NCBI RefSeq assembly: GCF_019048065.1
Contig: NZ_CP077291.1
Coordinates: 2,666,001-2,730,000 of the forward strand
From: Citrobacter farmeri
GTDB taxonomy: Bacteria > Pseudomonadota > Gammaproteobacteria > Enterobacterales > Enterobacteriaceae
Reading direction: 5' to 3'
Length of the DNA stretch: 64,000 nt
The position numbers were made by a program, and so were the translations under genes. This document shows, piece after piece, positions 6,474 to 16,165 of the stretch; positions within the stretch are counted from its first letter, which is position 1; every line of letters starts with the position of its first letter. The notes under the pieces were generated by a model that was not told where the DNA came from, ran no database searches, and worked only from the letters and a program-made list of their open reading frames with translations.

Positions 6474-9059
6474 ATGTCTTTATTACTGTCACTGTCAGGT
6501 TTATTCATTCCGGACAGGAAGAACGGAATAAAAATTATTATTGCAGGTTTTATTCTCTGCGGTCTGACAGGCGGTAAAGTCTCTGCTGACTCCAGTTTTG
6601 AAGAGTCCTATCTGCGCCGGGATAAAAATGGTGCCTCACCGGATGTCTTTATCTATAAAAATGCGGTGACGCCCGGGATAAAAAGCGTGGATATCAGGGT
6701 GAACGACCAGTCTGCCGGGAAGATGGACGTGGAATTTATCAGTAATGGCAGGGATGAAACAACGCCGTGTCTGAGTGCTGATATGCTGAAGACGATTGGG
6801 ATAAAAACTGAGTTGTATGAGGAGAAAGCAAACGGACGTTGCTACGACCTGAAAAAAACGATCCCCGCTTCTGAATTATATTACCGGGACAGCAACCAGA
6901 CCTTATTTATCACCGTCCCCCAGGAGGCGGTGGACAAACAGAATTTCACCATGATCCCCCCTGAGGAGTGGGATCATGGTGTGACCAGCCTGCGTACCAG
7001 TTACAACGGTTACTACTACTCTTCACGGATCAAAACAGATCAGCACTCCGGTGGCGGGAATGATTCCGACAGCGATACCTCCCGCAGCGCGTATGTGAAT
7101 CTTAACACTGTCGGCTCTTTAGGCGCATGGCGTCTCTACAGTGTGGATTCGTTCTATAAAAGCGACCAGCGCGGCTGGGAATCAAACCACGATCGCAGCT
7201 ATCTGTCCCGTGATATCGCGGGCCTGCGCAGCCAGTTGCAGGTGGGGGAGATTTATACCCGCACATCAGGGTATATGGCTGGAACCGTCCCGCTGAGCGG
7301 TGTCTCGCTGACGACCAGTGAGAAAATGTCGCTGGACAACCAGTTCCGCTTTGCGCCGGTGATCCGGGGGGTGGCGCGGACAAACGCCCGTCTGACCGTA
7401 CGCCAGCGGGGCAATGTGATATACAGCACCACCCTGACACCGGGACCGTTTGCCATTGACGATCTGTACAGCGCCCAGGTGGGTGCCGATCTTGAAGCCA
7501 CGGTGGAAGAGTCTGACGGGCAGCGACAGGTCTTCCGGGTGCCTTACACCTCACTGCCGGACATGATCCGTCCGGGGGCGATGCGTTACAGCGTGGCCGC
7601 CGGGAAATACCGTAGTCAGGGACGGGATGTAAAAGAGCCGGTGGTATTCTCCGGCGGGCTTGAGCGGGGTTTCGAATATTTCACGCTCGGGGGCGCATTG
7701 CTGGCGTCGGATCGCTATCAGACCCTGTCGGCCGGGGTGTCCTGGAATGCCGGGAATATCGGTGCTTTCTCCGCTGAGATTGCACATGCCCGCTACAACA
7801 ATCCTGAAAACAAGGACAACACCCGCGACGGTTCGGCGGTACGGGTCCAGTATGCCCGCCATTTTGAAGCATCGGATACCTCGCTGCAGATCCTCGGCTA
7901 CCAGTATCGTTCAGAAGATTTTCTTGAGTTCCAGGAATATCTGATGCGTGACAGCGGGTATGTCAGTCCTGACGATGACGACGCGTACGCTTACTCAACG
8001 CGACGCAAGCGTAACCGACTGGAGATGACCATCAACCAGAACGTGACTGATATCGGCAGCCTGTACATGACGGTCAGCCAGGACCGCTATTACGGCACCA
8101 GCAATAAAAGCACCTCCGTCACCGGTGGCATCGGGACAACCATCGGCAGCAGCACGGTTTCGCTCTCGCTGACAGACACCCGCGATGAAGATCGATCAGA
8201 CCGGCAGCTCAGCCTGTCGGTGAGCATTCCGCTCAGTTCCGGAAGCGACAGCCGCCGGAGCTATGGTTCGCTGAACTATGGGCTGGTGCGTGACCAGAAT
8301 AAACAGTTCAGCCAGTCGCTGGGCTATTCCGGCAGTGCGCTGGATAACACGCTGACGTATTCGGCGAACGTGCTCCGCGATGTACAGGGGAAATACAGCC
8401 AGTCCGGCACCCTCGGTTACAACGGCAGCATGGCGAATATCAGTGGTGGTCTGAGCCACAGCAACAACTATAACCAGATATCGGCAGGAATGAGCGGTGG
8501 TGTGACCTTGTATGGCGGCGGTGTGGTGCTGTCGCCGGTACTGGGCGACACGGTGGCGATAGTGGATACCACAGGAGCGTCGGGTATCGGGCTGTCCGGT
8601 TCGGGGGATGTCAGAACGGACATGTTTGGCCACGCCATGGTGACCTGGCTGACGCCGTACCGCTACAACGAGATCAATCTGGATGCCTCCGGGGTGGATA
8701 ACGTCGAGCTGAAAGAGACCGGGCGCAAAGTGGTACCGAGTGAAGGCGCGGCAGTGCTGCTGAAATTTGCCTCGCGGGTCGGACGGCGCGCGATGGCGGA
8801 GCTTCACGGTCCCCGGAATATCCCGCTGGGTGCGATGGTTTACACCGAAGGTGACGGGGCATCACGTGAAGAGGCCGGGATTGTCGGCAACAAGGGGCTG
8901 ACTTATCTGAGCGGTCTGGATGCACGTAATGAGGAGCATCTGCTGGTGGTCTGGGGAGACGGTCCGGACGCACAGTGCCGGTTCACCCTGCCGGCGGCCA
9001 CGCCGGAACAACTGAAACCGGATAACTGGTACCAGAAAATTATCGTGAACTGCCGGTAA
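6474..9059 (+). CDS. fimbrial outer-membrane usher
   Basis: An 861-residue FimD/PapC-family usher, the outer-membrane pore that receives chaperone-subunit complexes and polymerises the fimbria. A hydrophobic signal region (IIIAGFILCGLTGGKVSA) precedes the periplasmic N-domain (VFIYKNAVTPGIKSVDIRVN, with the disulfide cysteines CLS/CYD). A long 24-strand barrel with plug follows. The C-terminal plate domains end in CRFTLPAATPE...VNCR, the conserved disulfide pair. The length fits the family (800-880). The start has AGGGA upstream and adds about 20 residues before the hydrophobic core, so a later start is possible. Adjacent genes encode pilin and chaperone. Confidence 0.93.
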   Translation: MSLLLSLSGLFIPDRKNGIKIIIAGFILCGLTGGKVSADSSFEESYLRRDKNGASPDVFIYKNAVTPGIKSVDIRVNDQSAGKMDVEFISNGRDETTPCLSADMLKTIGIKTELYEEKANGRCYDLKKTIPASELYYRDSNQTLFITVPQEAVDKQNFTMIPPEEWDHGVTSLRTSYNGYYYSSRIKTDQHSGGGNDSDSDTSRSAYVNLNTVGSLGAWRLYSVDSFYKSDQRGWESNHDRSYLSRDIAGLRSQLQVGEIYTRTSGYMAGTVPLSGVSLTTSEKMSLDNQFRFAPVIRGVARTNARLTVRQRGNVIYSTTLTPGPFAIDDLYSAQVGADLEATVEESDGQRQVFRVPYTSLPDMIRPGAMRYSVAAGKYRSQGRDVKEPVVFSGGLERGFEYFTLGGALLASDRYQTLSAGVSWNAGNIGAFSAEIAHARYNNPENKDNTRDGSAVRVQYARHFEASDTSLQILGYQYRSEDFLEFQEYLMRDSGYVSPDDDDAYAYSTRRKRNRLEMTINQNVTDIGSLYMTVSQDRYYGTSNKSTSVTGGIGTTIGSSTVSLSLTDTRDEDRSDRQLSLSVSIPLSSGSDSRRSYGSLNYGLVRDQNKQFSQSLGYSGSALDNTLTYSANVLRDVQGKYSQSGTLGYNGSMANISGGLSHSNNYNQISAGMSGGVTLYGGGVVLSPVLGDTVAIVDTTGASGIGLSGSGDVRTDMFGHAMVTWLTPYRYNEINLDASGVDNVELKETGRKVVPSEGAAVLLKFASRVGRRAMAELHGPRNIPLGAMVYTEGDGASREEAGIVGNKGLTYLSGLDARNEEHLLVVWGDGPDAQCRFTLPAATPEQLKPDNWYQKIIVNCR

Positions 9060-9098
9060 CGGCAGTCACCGTCAACAAATATGAACGGGACAGAAACA

Positions 9099-9818
9099 AT
9101 GAAATTCAGACAGATATGTGCAGGACTGTTAATGGCAGGTTTGCTTTCCTCTGCGGCCAGCGCGGCTGTCCGTCCACAACTGACGAGAGTGATTGCCTAT
9201 GCCGATGACAAAGAGACATCGATTGGGGTGATTAATGACAGTGATACCACCTACATGCTTCAGTCATGGCTGGAGGATTTACAGGGGCGTGATGACGGTC
9301 TGCCGCTGGTGCTGACGCCGCCGGTGATGAAGATGGAGGGCAAGAGTGAGGGCAAACTCCGTCTGGTGGTGATGCGGGGCGAAATTCCGCGGGACCGGGA
9401 GTCGGTGTACTGGCTGTCGCTACAGGAAATTCCGCCGAAGGCGCAGGATGTTGCCAACCGTCTGGTGCTGGCGGTCAGAAGCCGGATTAAGGTGTTTGTG
9501 CGCCCGGCGGGGCTGACCTCTGCAGGGGCGAGAGCCTCGTCCGGCGCGCTGCGCTGGAGCCTGCAGCGCGAAGGAAATCAGACGTGGCTGGTGGCGACAA
9601 ATCCTACCCCTTATTACATCAGCTTCGGACAACTGACAGTGGGCTGTGACAGTTGCCGGAAGGTGACGCCGGAGGAGAAGAACACCATGGTTCCGCCGCA
9701 GGGAAGCCAGCGCTACAGTCTGCCGGCACAGACGGGAGCATCCGTGAAGGTGACCTGGAGCGCGATGAATGACTGGGGTGGCGCCGGTGAAGCGCACAGC
9801 CAGGAGGTCAGGCCATGA
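9099..9818 (+). CDS. periplasmic fimbrial chaperone
   Basis: PapD-like chaperone of 239 residues from ATG 9099 (ATG 9081 is also possible). A signal peptide ends SAASA before AVRPQLTRVIAYADDKETSIGVINDS, the first Ig-like domain with the conserved RVI edge strand. The subunit-binding strand includes SVYWLSLQEIPPKAQD. A second Ig domain carries a cysteine pair (VGCDSCRK), unusual in the short-loop group. It caps the incomplete fold of pilin and adhesin and delivers them to the usher. Its stop is overlapped by the start of the adhesin gene (ATGA). Confidence 0.9.
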   Translation: MKFRQICAGLLMAGLLSSAASAAVRPQLTRVIAYADDKETSIGVINDSDTTYMLQSWLEDLQGRDDGLPLVLTPPVMKMEGKSEGKLRLVVMRGEIPRDRESVYWLSLQEIPPKAQDVANRLVLAVRSRIKVFVRPAGLTSAGARASSGALRWSLQREGNQTWLVATNPTPYYISFGQLTVGCDSCRKVTPEEKNTMVPPQGSQRYSLPAQTGASVKVTWSAMNDWGGAGEAHSQEVRP

Positions 9819-11119
9819 GCAGGTTATGGCGGCTGACAGGGTGTGCGGTCATGGCGGTGATGGCGGGGTTGACCGTCATGCCAGCATCGGCGGCGACATG
9901 GTCATACAACTATACCTGGGCCACAGGAGACCATGCCGGGCAGCCAGCGGGCTCCTGCGCCTATACCCTGCCGGACATCCGCCCGCTGCAGGTACCGCGG
10001 ACGCTGGTGGTGGACAGTGCCGCTCCGGTGGGAACGGTCCTGTATTCGTGGGACTTTAACAGTTTTTTACCGGGGTTCCGCGTCCAGTGTACAGGCAGCG
10101 GTATTGATAACAGTACTAACTCCACGAATGTGAATAACGGCAGTATTAGCGGGAATCTCATTGTTGCAGATTTCCTTATCACGGGCATGACCTTAAGTAC
10201 AGGGTTCAGCGGCACGAATCCGGTGTATGCCACCACGCTGCCGGGGATCGGGATCCGTTTTTCCGTCAAAGCGGATACGGATTCAGCAGTGGATGGCGCA
10301 GGCACTAACTACAGTTATACAACCCTGTACAGAGTTGATGGTCAGGCAAGTGTCAGTCAGGCTCCTAGAGATGTCGTTTATGTGTGGGGAGGACCTATTG
10401 GCCCCGCAGCGTATCTTTATACAAGGATCTATGCAACTGGCCCCAGCTCTTATAGGCATTCAATTCAGACTATTGCACAGGGAATTTCCGTTAAGGCGGA
10501 ACTGATAAAAACGGCAGATACTGTCCAGTATGGTAGCCTGGGAGTGGGTGGTACCCCTTCAATATATTGGAACACAACAGCAGTACTGCATCCGTCGCTG
10601 CCAACCGATTTACTGGCGGGCAATGCCATTACAGTAGTGTCGCCATCGTGCAGACTGCGCACCACCGATTACAACATCAGCATGGGTACCTGGGCGGCCG
10701 ATACGGTGAACTATACCGGGACCCCGGCGACCGGAGCGGCTGTACCCGTCGGACTGGACCTGGAGTGTTCGGGTCAGGTGGCGGATGTTCAGTTCCGGTT
10801 TGAGGATACCGGCAGTGCACCTTCAACATTTGCCGAGAAAAACGTCACCCTGTATGACGGTGGGGGAAGCAAAGTCAACGGACTCGAAATCCAGATGAAG
10901 TACAACGGCAACCGGGTTAACGTTGATGGCGTCACCCAGACCAGTACAGGGAGCCATGGTCAGGTGCGTACTGACGCAGAATCTGTACCGCTTTATACCT
11001 CAACCAGTCAGGCCATGTTCACCGCGAATTATATCCAGAACGGGCCGATCACCGTCGGCGGGAATAACTATACCGGACCGGTTTCCGGGAAGGTCAATAT
11101 CTGGGTAACGTACAACTAA
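9815..11119 (+). CDS. fimbrial tip adhesin
   Basis: A 434-residue two-domain fimbrial subunit. The signal peptide ends PASAA. Residues about 30-285 are a receptor-binding domain of no family I recognise, with cysteines in GSCAYTLPD and RVQCTGSG. Residues about 290-434 are a pilin domain (SCRLRTTDYNISMGTW, LDLECSG, VNIWVTYN) that joins the adhesin to the fibre by donor-strand exchange. Last gene of the operon, overlapping the chaperone by 4 nt. Position and size match YbgO-type tip proteins; the receptor cannot be read from sequence. Confidence 0.85.
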   Translation: MSRLWRLTGCAVMAVMAGLTVMPASAATWSYNYTWATGDHAGQPAGSCAYTLPDIRPLQVPRTLVVDSAAPVGTVLYSWDFNSFLPGFRVQCTGSGIDNSTNSTNVNNGSISGNLIVADFLITGMTLSTGFSGTNPVYATTLPGIGIRFSVKADTDSAVDGAGTNYSYTTLYRVDGQASVSQAPRDVVYVWGGPIGPAAYLYTRIYATGPSSYRHSIQTIAQGISVKAELIKTADTVQYGSLGVGGTPSIYWNTTAVLHPSLPTDLLAGNAITVVSPSCRLRTTDYNISMGTWAADTVNYTGTPATGAAVPVGLDLECSGQVADVQFRFEDTGSAPSTFAEKNVTLYDGGGSKVNGLEIQMKYNGNRVNVDGVTQTSTGSHGQVRTDAESVPLYTSTSQAMFTANYIQNGPITVGGNNYTGPVSGKVNIWVTYN

Positions 11120-11288
11120 AAGGGAACCACCTCTCTTACGGTGAGGGTATATCAACATCATGTCGTAGCAGGGGTAAATAAGCTTTAAAATCATTAAGAG
11201 GGGACGCGCTGTTGACGCTGGATTACTGAGTCAGGGCAGAAGCCACAGGTTGGCCTCTGCTATCCACATATCGCAGGGAGCAAGAAGT

Positions 11289-11780
11289 ATGCAGATATTT
11301 TCACATAACAACTGGTTTATCAGCGGCCTTCAGTTATTGCTGAGTCAGTCAGGGATTGAAAATACAGATAATATTGTTGTTTTTGATTCTGGTGCTGAAA
11401 TTATCTACCTTACCAGCAAGGAAGAGATAGCTCGTAACCGTGGCGCTGATTCATTAAGTCTGTTTACTGAGATTCGTGGGTATTTACTGACGAAGAGTAT
11501 GTCTCCAGAAGAGTACTGTTATTATGTTTTTCGTATAACTGAAGGGCGACCTCTTCCTGACAGTACGAGATTATTATCTCTGAGAGAAAAAACAGTGATG
11601 CAATATTATCTGAATGGAGTGTGGCAAAAAGAGATCGCCCGTAAAATGCAAACCAGCGAGCGTTCTGTCTGTTGCAGCCAATCAAGGGCACTGCGAAAGA
11701 TGAAGATCAAAAATATCTCACAATTTCTGTCGGTAATGTGTCACTGGCGTGAACTGGAAGATACATCAGTCTATTATTGA
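11289..11780 (+). CDS. LuxR/CsgD-type regulator next to the fimbrial operon
   Basis: A 163-residue protein with a C-terminal LuxR helix-turn-helix (about 105-155: LSLREKTVMQYYLNGVWQKEIARKMQTSERSVCCSQSRALRKM). The N-terminal 100 residues have no recognisable phosphoacceptor signature and are not identified. The domain plan resembles CsgD and EcpR, which control surface fibres. The start at 11289 has AGGGAGCAAGA upstream; an ATG at 11250 is less likely. The gene is clearly more AT-rich than the fimbrial genes before it. It lies 169 bp after the adhesin on the same strand, so it probably regulates that operon, perhaps through the 30-nt repeats at 5675-5742. Confidence 0.75.
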   Translation: MQIFSHNNWFISGLQLLLSQSGIENTDNIVVFDSGAEIIYLTSKEEIARNRGADSLSLFTEIRGYLLTKSMSPEEYCYYVFRITEGRPLPDSTRLLSLREKTVMQYYLNGVWQKEIARKMQTSERSVCCSQSRALRKMKIKNISQFLSVMCHWRELEDTSVYY

Positions 11781-11935
11781 GAGACGTGCTGATTTCATCG
11801 TTTATTATTTTTGCAGATACCCATGAACATTAAATATTATTTCTGATGGTGGTATTAAAATAGCATGATCGTTTTTCTTGTGAGCAGAAACAACCTATGA
11901 AAATTATGATGCAATTCATTCAGGAAAGTCCGAAA

Positions 11936-12175
11936 ATGAAGACAAATCAAAATTTCGCACCATCCAATGTGGTAGAGCAAAATAATGATGTCATGAGCCA
12001 CAGACATTATTCATGCCCCTGCTGTGGATTAATGATGTCTGTTGAAGCCAGTGGTCATGCAATTTGCCCGCAATGTGAATGGATGGAAGATCCTGAGCAA
12101 TCAGCCGATCATGATTTATCGGAAGGAAAAAATGCCATGAGCCTCAATGAGGCAAAGGCTGCATTTAACACTTAA
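11936..12175 (+). CDS. CPCC family small cysteine-rich protein
   Basis: A 79-residue protein from ATG 11936 (92 from ATG 11897). The second half is a CPCC domain: CPCCGLMM, then CPQCEWMEDP, then the SLNEAK motif near the C-terminus. The two Cys-x-x-Cys knuckles suggest binding of one zinc ion. Members are small, scattered through bacteria, often beside toxin, immunity or mobile genes, and have no proven function. Low GC compared with the core genes suggests transfer. The stretches before (11781-11935) and after (12176-12360) hold no gene I can support. Confidence 0.7.
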   Translation: MKTNQNFAPSNVVEQNNDVMSHRHYSCPCCGLMMSVEASGHAICPQCEWMEDPEQSADHDLSEGKNAMSLNEAKAAFNT

Positions 12176-12367
12176 CGTCCACCTCTGGCACAGAACAGTC
12201 CTTAAATAGTAACGAGCATCCACCGCCAATAAACATAAAAAATGAGGAATGCCTAATGGGACCTGGCAGTGGAACTACCATCTGACCGCCCTACTCCCCG
12301 CAAACTACCGGGTTTTGAAAACTAGTTTTGATAAAATTTTGATAACGGTTAGCGGACTCACAAAAAC

Positions 12368-12390
12368 AACGGGAGCGATACGCTCCCGTT
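12368..12390 (-). terminator. icd terminator
   Basis: Ten-pair stem AACGGGAGCG / CGCTCCCGTT with a 3-nt loop, followed on the minus strand by GTTTTTG. It lies 24 nt after the icd stop. Confidence 0.85.
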
Positions 12391-12413
12391 AATAGATTTA
12401 ACAATTATCGCTA

Positions 12414-13664
12414 TTACATATTTGCGATGATCGCGTCACCAAACTCTGAACATTTCAGCAGTTTAGCGCCTTCCATCAGACGTTCGAAGTCATAGGTCAC
12501 GGTCTTCGCGGCAATCGCGCCTTCCATGCCTTTAACAATCAGGTCTGCGGCTTCGAACCACTGCATGTGGCGCAGCATCATCTCAGCGGAGAGAATGATA
12601 GAACCCGGGTTCACTTTGTCCTGGCCGGCGTATTTCGGTGCCGTACCGTGCGTCGCTTCGAACAGCGCACATTCGTCACCGATGTTAGCGCCTGGGGCGA
12701 TACCAATACCGCCTACCTGTGCTGCCAGGGCGTCAGAGATATAGTCACCGTTCAGGTTCATACAAGCGATCACATCGTATTCAGCCGGGCGCAGCAGGAT
12801 CTGTTGCAGGAACGCATCGGCGATGACATCTTTAACCACGATCTCTTTGCCGGTGTTCGGGTTCTTGATTTTCATCCACGGGCCGCCATCGATCAGTTCA
12901 GCGCCGAATTCTTCACGCGCTAACTGGTAACCCCAGTCTTTGAACGCGCCTTCGGTGAACTTCATGATGTTGCCTTTGTGAACCAGCGTCAGAGAATCAC
13001 GGTCATTGGTGATCGCGTATTCGATCGCCGCACGAACCAGACGTTTGGTGCCTTCTTCAGAGCACGGCTTGATACCGATACCGCAGTGTTCAGGGAAGCG
13101 AATTTTCTTCACGCCCATTTCTTCACGCAGGAATTTAATGACTTTTTCTGCATCTGCAGAGTCCGCTTTCCACTCGATACCAGCGTAGATGTCTTCTGAG
13201 TTTTCACGGAAGATAACCATATCGGTCAGTTCCGGATGTTTAACCGGGCTTGGAGTGCCCTGATAGTAACGAACAGGACGCAGGCAGACGTACAGGTCAA
13301 GTTCCTGACGCAGCGCAACGTTCAGAGAGCGAATACCACCACCGACTGGGGTGGTCAGCGGGCCTTTAATCGCCACGCGGTAGTCACGAATCAGATCCAG
13401 GGTTTCCGCTGGCAGCCAGACATCCTGGCCGTAGACCTGAGTGGATTTCTCACCGGTGTAAATTTCCATCCAGGAGATTTTACGCTCACCTTTATAGGCT
13501 TTCTCGACAGCGGCATCGACCACTTTCAACATGGCAGGGGTTACGTCAACACCGATACCATCGCCTTCGATAAACGGGATAATCGGATTCTCAGGAACGT
13601 TGAGTTTGCCGTTTTGCAGGGTGATCTTTTTACCTTCCGCCGGAACAACTACTTTGCTTTCCAT
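12414..13664 (-). CDS. icd: NADP-dependent isocitrate dehydrogenase
   Basis: TCA-cycle enzyme converting isocitrate to 2-oxoglutarate, CO2 and NADPH; cytosolic homodimer. 416 residues as in E. coli. Seen: the substrate and phosphorylation loop [16 protein letters not shown] (Ser113 is the AceK target in E. coli), [13 protein letters not shown], the metal-binding [14 protein letters not shown] and the NADP region [19 protein letters not shown]. In E. coli the 3' end of icd is the e14 attachment site. Here the 3' end is intact and faces the accessory region, and I found no duplicated icd end. Confidence 0.98.
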   Translation of the reverse strand: MESKVVVPAEGKKITLQNGKLNVPENPIIPFIEGDGIGVDVTPAMLKVVDAAVEKAYKGERKISWMEIYTGEKSTQVYGQDVWLPAETLDLIRDYRVAIKGPLTTPVGGGIRSLNVALRQELDLYVCLRPVRYYQGTPSPVKHPELTDMVIFRENSEDIYAGIEWKADSADAEKVIKFLREEMGVKKIRFPEHCGIGIKPCSEEGTKRLVRAAIEYAITNDRDSLTLVHKGNIMKFTEGAFKDWGYQLAREEFGAELIDGGPWMKIKNPNTGKEIVVKDVIADAFLQQILLRPAEYDVIACMNLNGDYISDALAAQVGGIGIAPGANIGDECALFEATHGTAPKYAGQDKVNPGSIILSAEMMLRHMQWFEAADLIVKGMEGAIAAKTVTYDFERLMEGAKLLKCSEFGDAIIANM

Positions 13665-13757
13665 TCACCTCTCCTTCGAGCGCTTCTGGTTTGCTCGTCT
13701 GTCATCGCGCTGCATGTGCCTTTGCGTCCTGCTGCACGACTGCGTTAGAGCAATTTT

Positions 13758-13786
13758 TTGTTAATGTTTTGTAATGAGCATGTCAA
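13758..13786 (-). promoter_or_regulatory. candidate icd promoter
   Basis: On the minus strand TTGACA (13786-13781) is separated by 17 nt from TAACAA (13763-13758), about 95 nt before the icd start. The neighbouring GTTAATG stretch resembles an ArcA half-site; ArcA is known to repress icd. Confidence 0.55.
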
Positions 13787-13835
13787 TACTACCCTAATGT
13801 TCGCTGCCATGAAAGACACTCGTTATTAGGCTATA

Positions 13836-14504
13836 ATGCGGCAATTGATAAGATCTGAAAATACCATGCAAAAAACTTCTTTTAGAAATCACCGGGTTGA
13901 GCGATTCAGCCAACGACAAGTCACTAAGCGTCGGAAAGAAAACCAGCCAAAACGCGTGGTTTTGTTCAATAAACCTTACGATGTTTTGCCGCAATTTACT
14001 GACGAGGCTGGACGCAGCACGTTGAAGGATTTCGTTCCTGTGCAGGGCATTTACGCAGCCGGTCGTCTCGACAGAGACAGCGAAGGGTTGCTGGTGCTGA
14101 CCAATGACGGCGCATTACAGGCGCGACTGACCCAGCCCGGCAAGCGTACCGGGAAGATTTATTATGTGCAGGTGGAAGGCGAACCCACGGCAGAGGCACT
14201 GGATGCGCTGCGCAAGGGTGTGACCCTGAACGATGGCCCCACCCTGCCCGCTGGCGTTGAGGTTGTCGGGGAGCCGGAGTGGCTGTGGCCGCGCAATCCG
14301 CCGATTCGCGAACGTAAAAGCATCCCCACTCGCTGGCTGAAAGTGACATTATATGAAGGCCGTAACCGCCAGGTAAGACGAATGACCGCGCACGTTGGCT
14401 TTCCCACGCTGCGTTTGATCCGCTACGCGATGGGCGATTACACCCTGGAAAACCTGGCTAACGGTGAATGGCGCGATGTCACTGAAGAAGAAAATAAAGG
14501 ATAA
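13836..14504 (+). CDS. rluE: 23S rRNA pseudouridine(2457) synthase
   Basis: RsuA-family pseudouridine synthase modifying U2457 of 23S rRNA. Seen: [14 protein letters not shown], the catalytic [19 protein letters not shown] with its aspartate, and [19 protein letters not shown]. 222 residues from this ATG (E. coli 217), which gives the same N-terminus as the E. coli protein. However, a perfect TATAAT at 13832-13837 overlaps this start. If it is the -10, the real start may be ATG 13866 (MQKTSF, 212 residues). It is followed after 3 nt by nudJ. Confidence 0.93.
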   Translation: MRQLIRSENTMQKTSFRNHRVERFSQRQVTKRRKENQPKRVVLFNKPYDVLPQFTDEAGRSTLKDFVPVQGIYAAGRLDRDSEGLLVLTNDGALQARLTQPGKRTGKIYYVQVEGEPTAEALDALRKGVTLNDGPTLPAGVEVVGEPEWLWPRNPPIRERKSIPTRWLKVTLYEGRNRQVRRMTAHVGFPTLRLIRYAMGDYTLENLANGEWRDVTEEENKG

Positions 14505-14507
14505 GCC

Positions 14508-14969
14508 ATGTTCAAACCACACGTCACGGTCGCCTGCATCGTTCATGCAGAGGATAAATTTTTAATCGTTGAAGAGACCATCAACGGTAAAGCGCTATGG
14601 AACCAGCCCGCCGGACATCTGGAAGCAGACGAAACGCTGGTGCAGGCCGCTGCGCGGGAGTTGTGGGAAGAGACCGGCATAAAAGCGCAGCCTCAACACT
14701 TCATTCGGATGCATCAGTGGATTGCACCTGACAACACGCCGTTTTTGCGTTTCCTGTTTTCTATTGAACTTGCCAATATGTGCGACACAGAACCCCATGA
14801 CAGCGATATTGACTGCTGCCGTTGGGTGAGCGCCGACACCCTCCTCAACGCCCCAAACCTGCGTTCCCCGCTGGTTGCCGAAAGTGTTCGCTGCTGGCAG
14901 AGCGGAATGCGCTACCCGCTGGAGACGATCGGTGAATTTAACTGGCCGTTTACAGAGGGTGTCAAGTAA
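14508..14969 (+). CDS. nudJ: Nudix phosphatase NudJ
   Basis: A 153-residue Nudix hydrolase; the E. coli homologue removes phosphate from thiamin pyrophosphate precursors (HMP-PP) and nucleoside di- and triphosphates. The Nudix box is complete: [23 protein letters not shown]. It sits between rluE and mnmA, as in E. coli, and is probably cotranscribed with both. Confidence 0.95.
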   Translation: MFKPHVTVACIVHAEDKFLIVEETINGKALWNQPAGHLEADETLVQAAARELWEETGIKAQPQHFIRMHQWIAPDNTPFLRFLFSIELANMCDTEPHDSDIDCCRWVSADTLLNAPNLRSPLVAESVRCWQSGMRYPLETIGEFNWPFTEGVK

Positions 14970-15022
14970 GGGGCTGCGTGCTAGAATATGCCGCCTTGAA
15001 GTTCAATGTCGTGAGTATTCCA

Positions 15023-16129
15023 ATGTCAGAAAGCCCAAAAAAAGTGATCGTCGGCATGTCCGGCGGTGTCGATTCCTCCGTTTCCGCCTGGCTGTTGCAA
15101 CAACAGGGTTATCAGGTAGAAGGCCTGTTCATGAAGAACTGGGAAGAGGACGACGGTGAGGAATACTGCACAGCGGCAGCCGATCTGGCCGATGCTCAGG
15201 CCGTCTGCGATAAGCTCGGCATTGAACTGCATACCGTAAACTTTGCGGCAGAATACTGGGATAACGTCTTTGAACTGTTCCTTGAAGAGTACAAAGCGGG
15301 CCGTACGCCAAATCCGGATATTCTGTGCAACAAAGAGATCAAATTTAAAGCCTTCCTGGAGTTCGCTGCAGAAGATCTGGGCGCAGACTATATCGCCACC
15401 GGACACTATGTCCGTCGGGCGGATGTCGATGGCAAAAGCCGCCTGCTGCGCGGATTAGATAGCAATAAAGACCAGAGCTACTTCCTTTACACACTCGGCC
15501 ATGAGCAGATCGCGCAAAGCCTGTTCCCGGTTGGTGAGCTGGAAAAACCTCAGGTGCGCAAAATTGCCGAAGACCTGGGGCTGGTTACTGCGAAGAAAAA
15601 AGATTCTACCGGCATTTGCTTCATCGGCGAGCGTAAGTTCCGCGAGTTTCTTGGCCGTTATCTGCCAGCACAGCCAGGTAAAATCATTACCGTGGATGGC
15701 GAAGAGATTGGTCAGCATCAGGGGCTGATGTACCACACGCTGGGTCAGCGTAAAGGTCTGGGCATCGGCGGTACTAAAGAAGGAACGGAAGATCCGTGGT
15801 ACGTCGTGGACAAAGATGTTGAGAACAACATCCTGGTGGTTGCTCAGGGTCATGAGCATCCGCGTCTGATGTCCGTTGGTCTGATTGCGCAGCATCTGCA
15901 CTGGGTCGATCGCCAGCCGTTCACCGGCACGATGCGTTGCACGGTGAAAACCCGCTACCGCCAGACCGATATTCCGTGCACCGTTAAAGCACTGGATGGT
16001 GAACGCGTCGAGGTGATGTTTGACGAACCGGTGGCTGCCGTCACGCCAGGCCAGTCAGCGGTCTTTTACAACGGCGAAGTGTGCCTTGGCGGCGGTATTA
16101 TCGAGCAGCGACTGCCCCTGCCGGTATAA
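15023..16129 (+). CDS. mnmA: tRNA 2-thiouridylase MnmA
   Basis: Transfers sulfur, received through IscS and the Tus relay, to U34 of tRNAs for Lys, Glu and Gln. 368 residues, as in E. coli. Seen: the PP-loop SGGVDSS, the two active cysteines in [12 protein letters not shown] and STGICFIG, and the C-terminal beta-barrel [13 protein letters not shown]. The start at 15023 gives the family N-terminus ([14 protein letters not shown]); an in-frame ATG at 14978 would add 15 residues not found in relatives. Confidence 0.97.
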   Translation: MSESPKKVIVGMSGGVDSSVSAWLLQQQGYQVEGLFMKNWEEDDGEEYCTAAADLADAQAVCDKLGIELHTVNFAAEYWDNVFELFLEEYKAGRTPNPDILCNKEIKFKAFLEFAAEDLGADYIATGHYVRRADVDGKSRLLRGLDSNKDQSYFLYTLGHEQIAQSLFPVGELEKPQVRKIAEDLGLVTAKKKDSTGICFIGERKFREFLGRYLPAQPGKIITVDGEEIGQHQGLMYHTLGQRKGLGIGGTKEGTEDPWYVVDKDVENNILVVAQGHEHPRLMSVGLIAQHLHWVDRQPFTGTMRCTVKTRYRQTDIPCTVKALDGERVEVMFDEPVAAVTPGQSAVFYNGEVCLGGGIIEQRLPLPV

Positions 16130-16165
16130 TTATTCTCTCTGGACTAAAACAAGGAAGCAGTGACC

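Noticed and set aside
12176..12413. Phage attachment site at the 3' end of icd
   Set aside because: No second copy of the icd end and no integrase remnant were found in the window.
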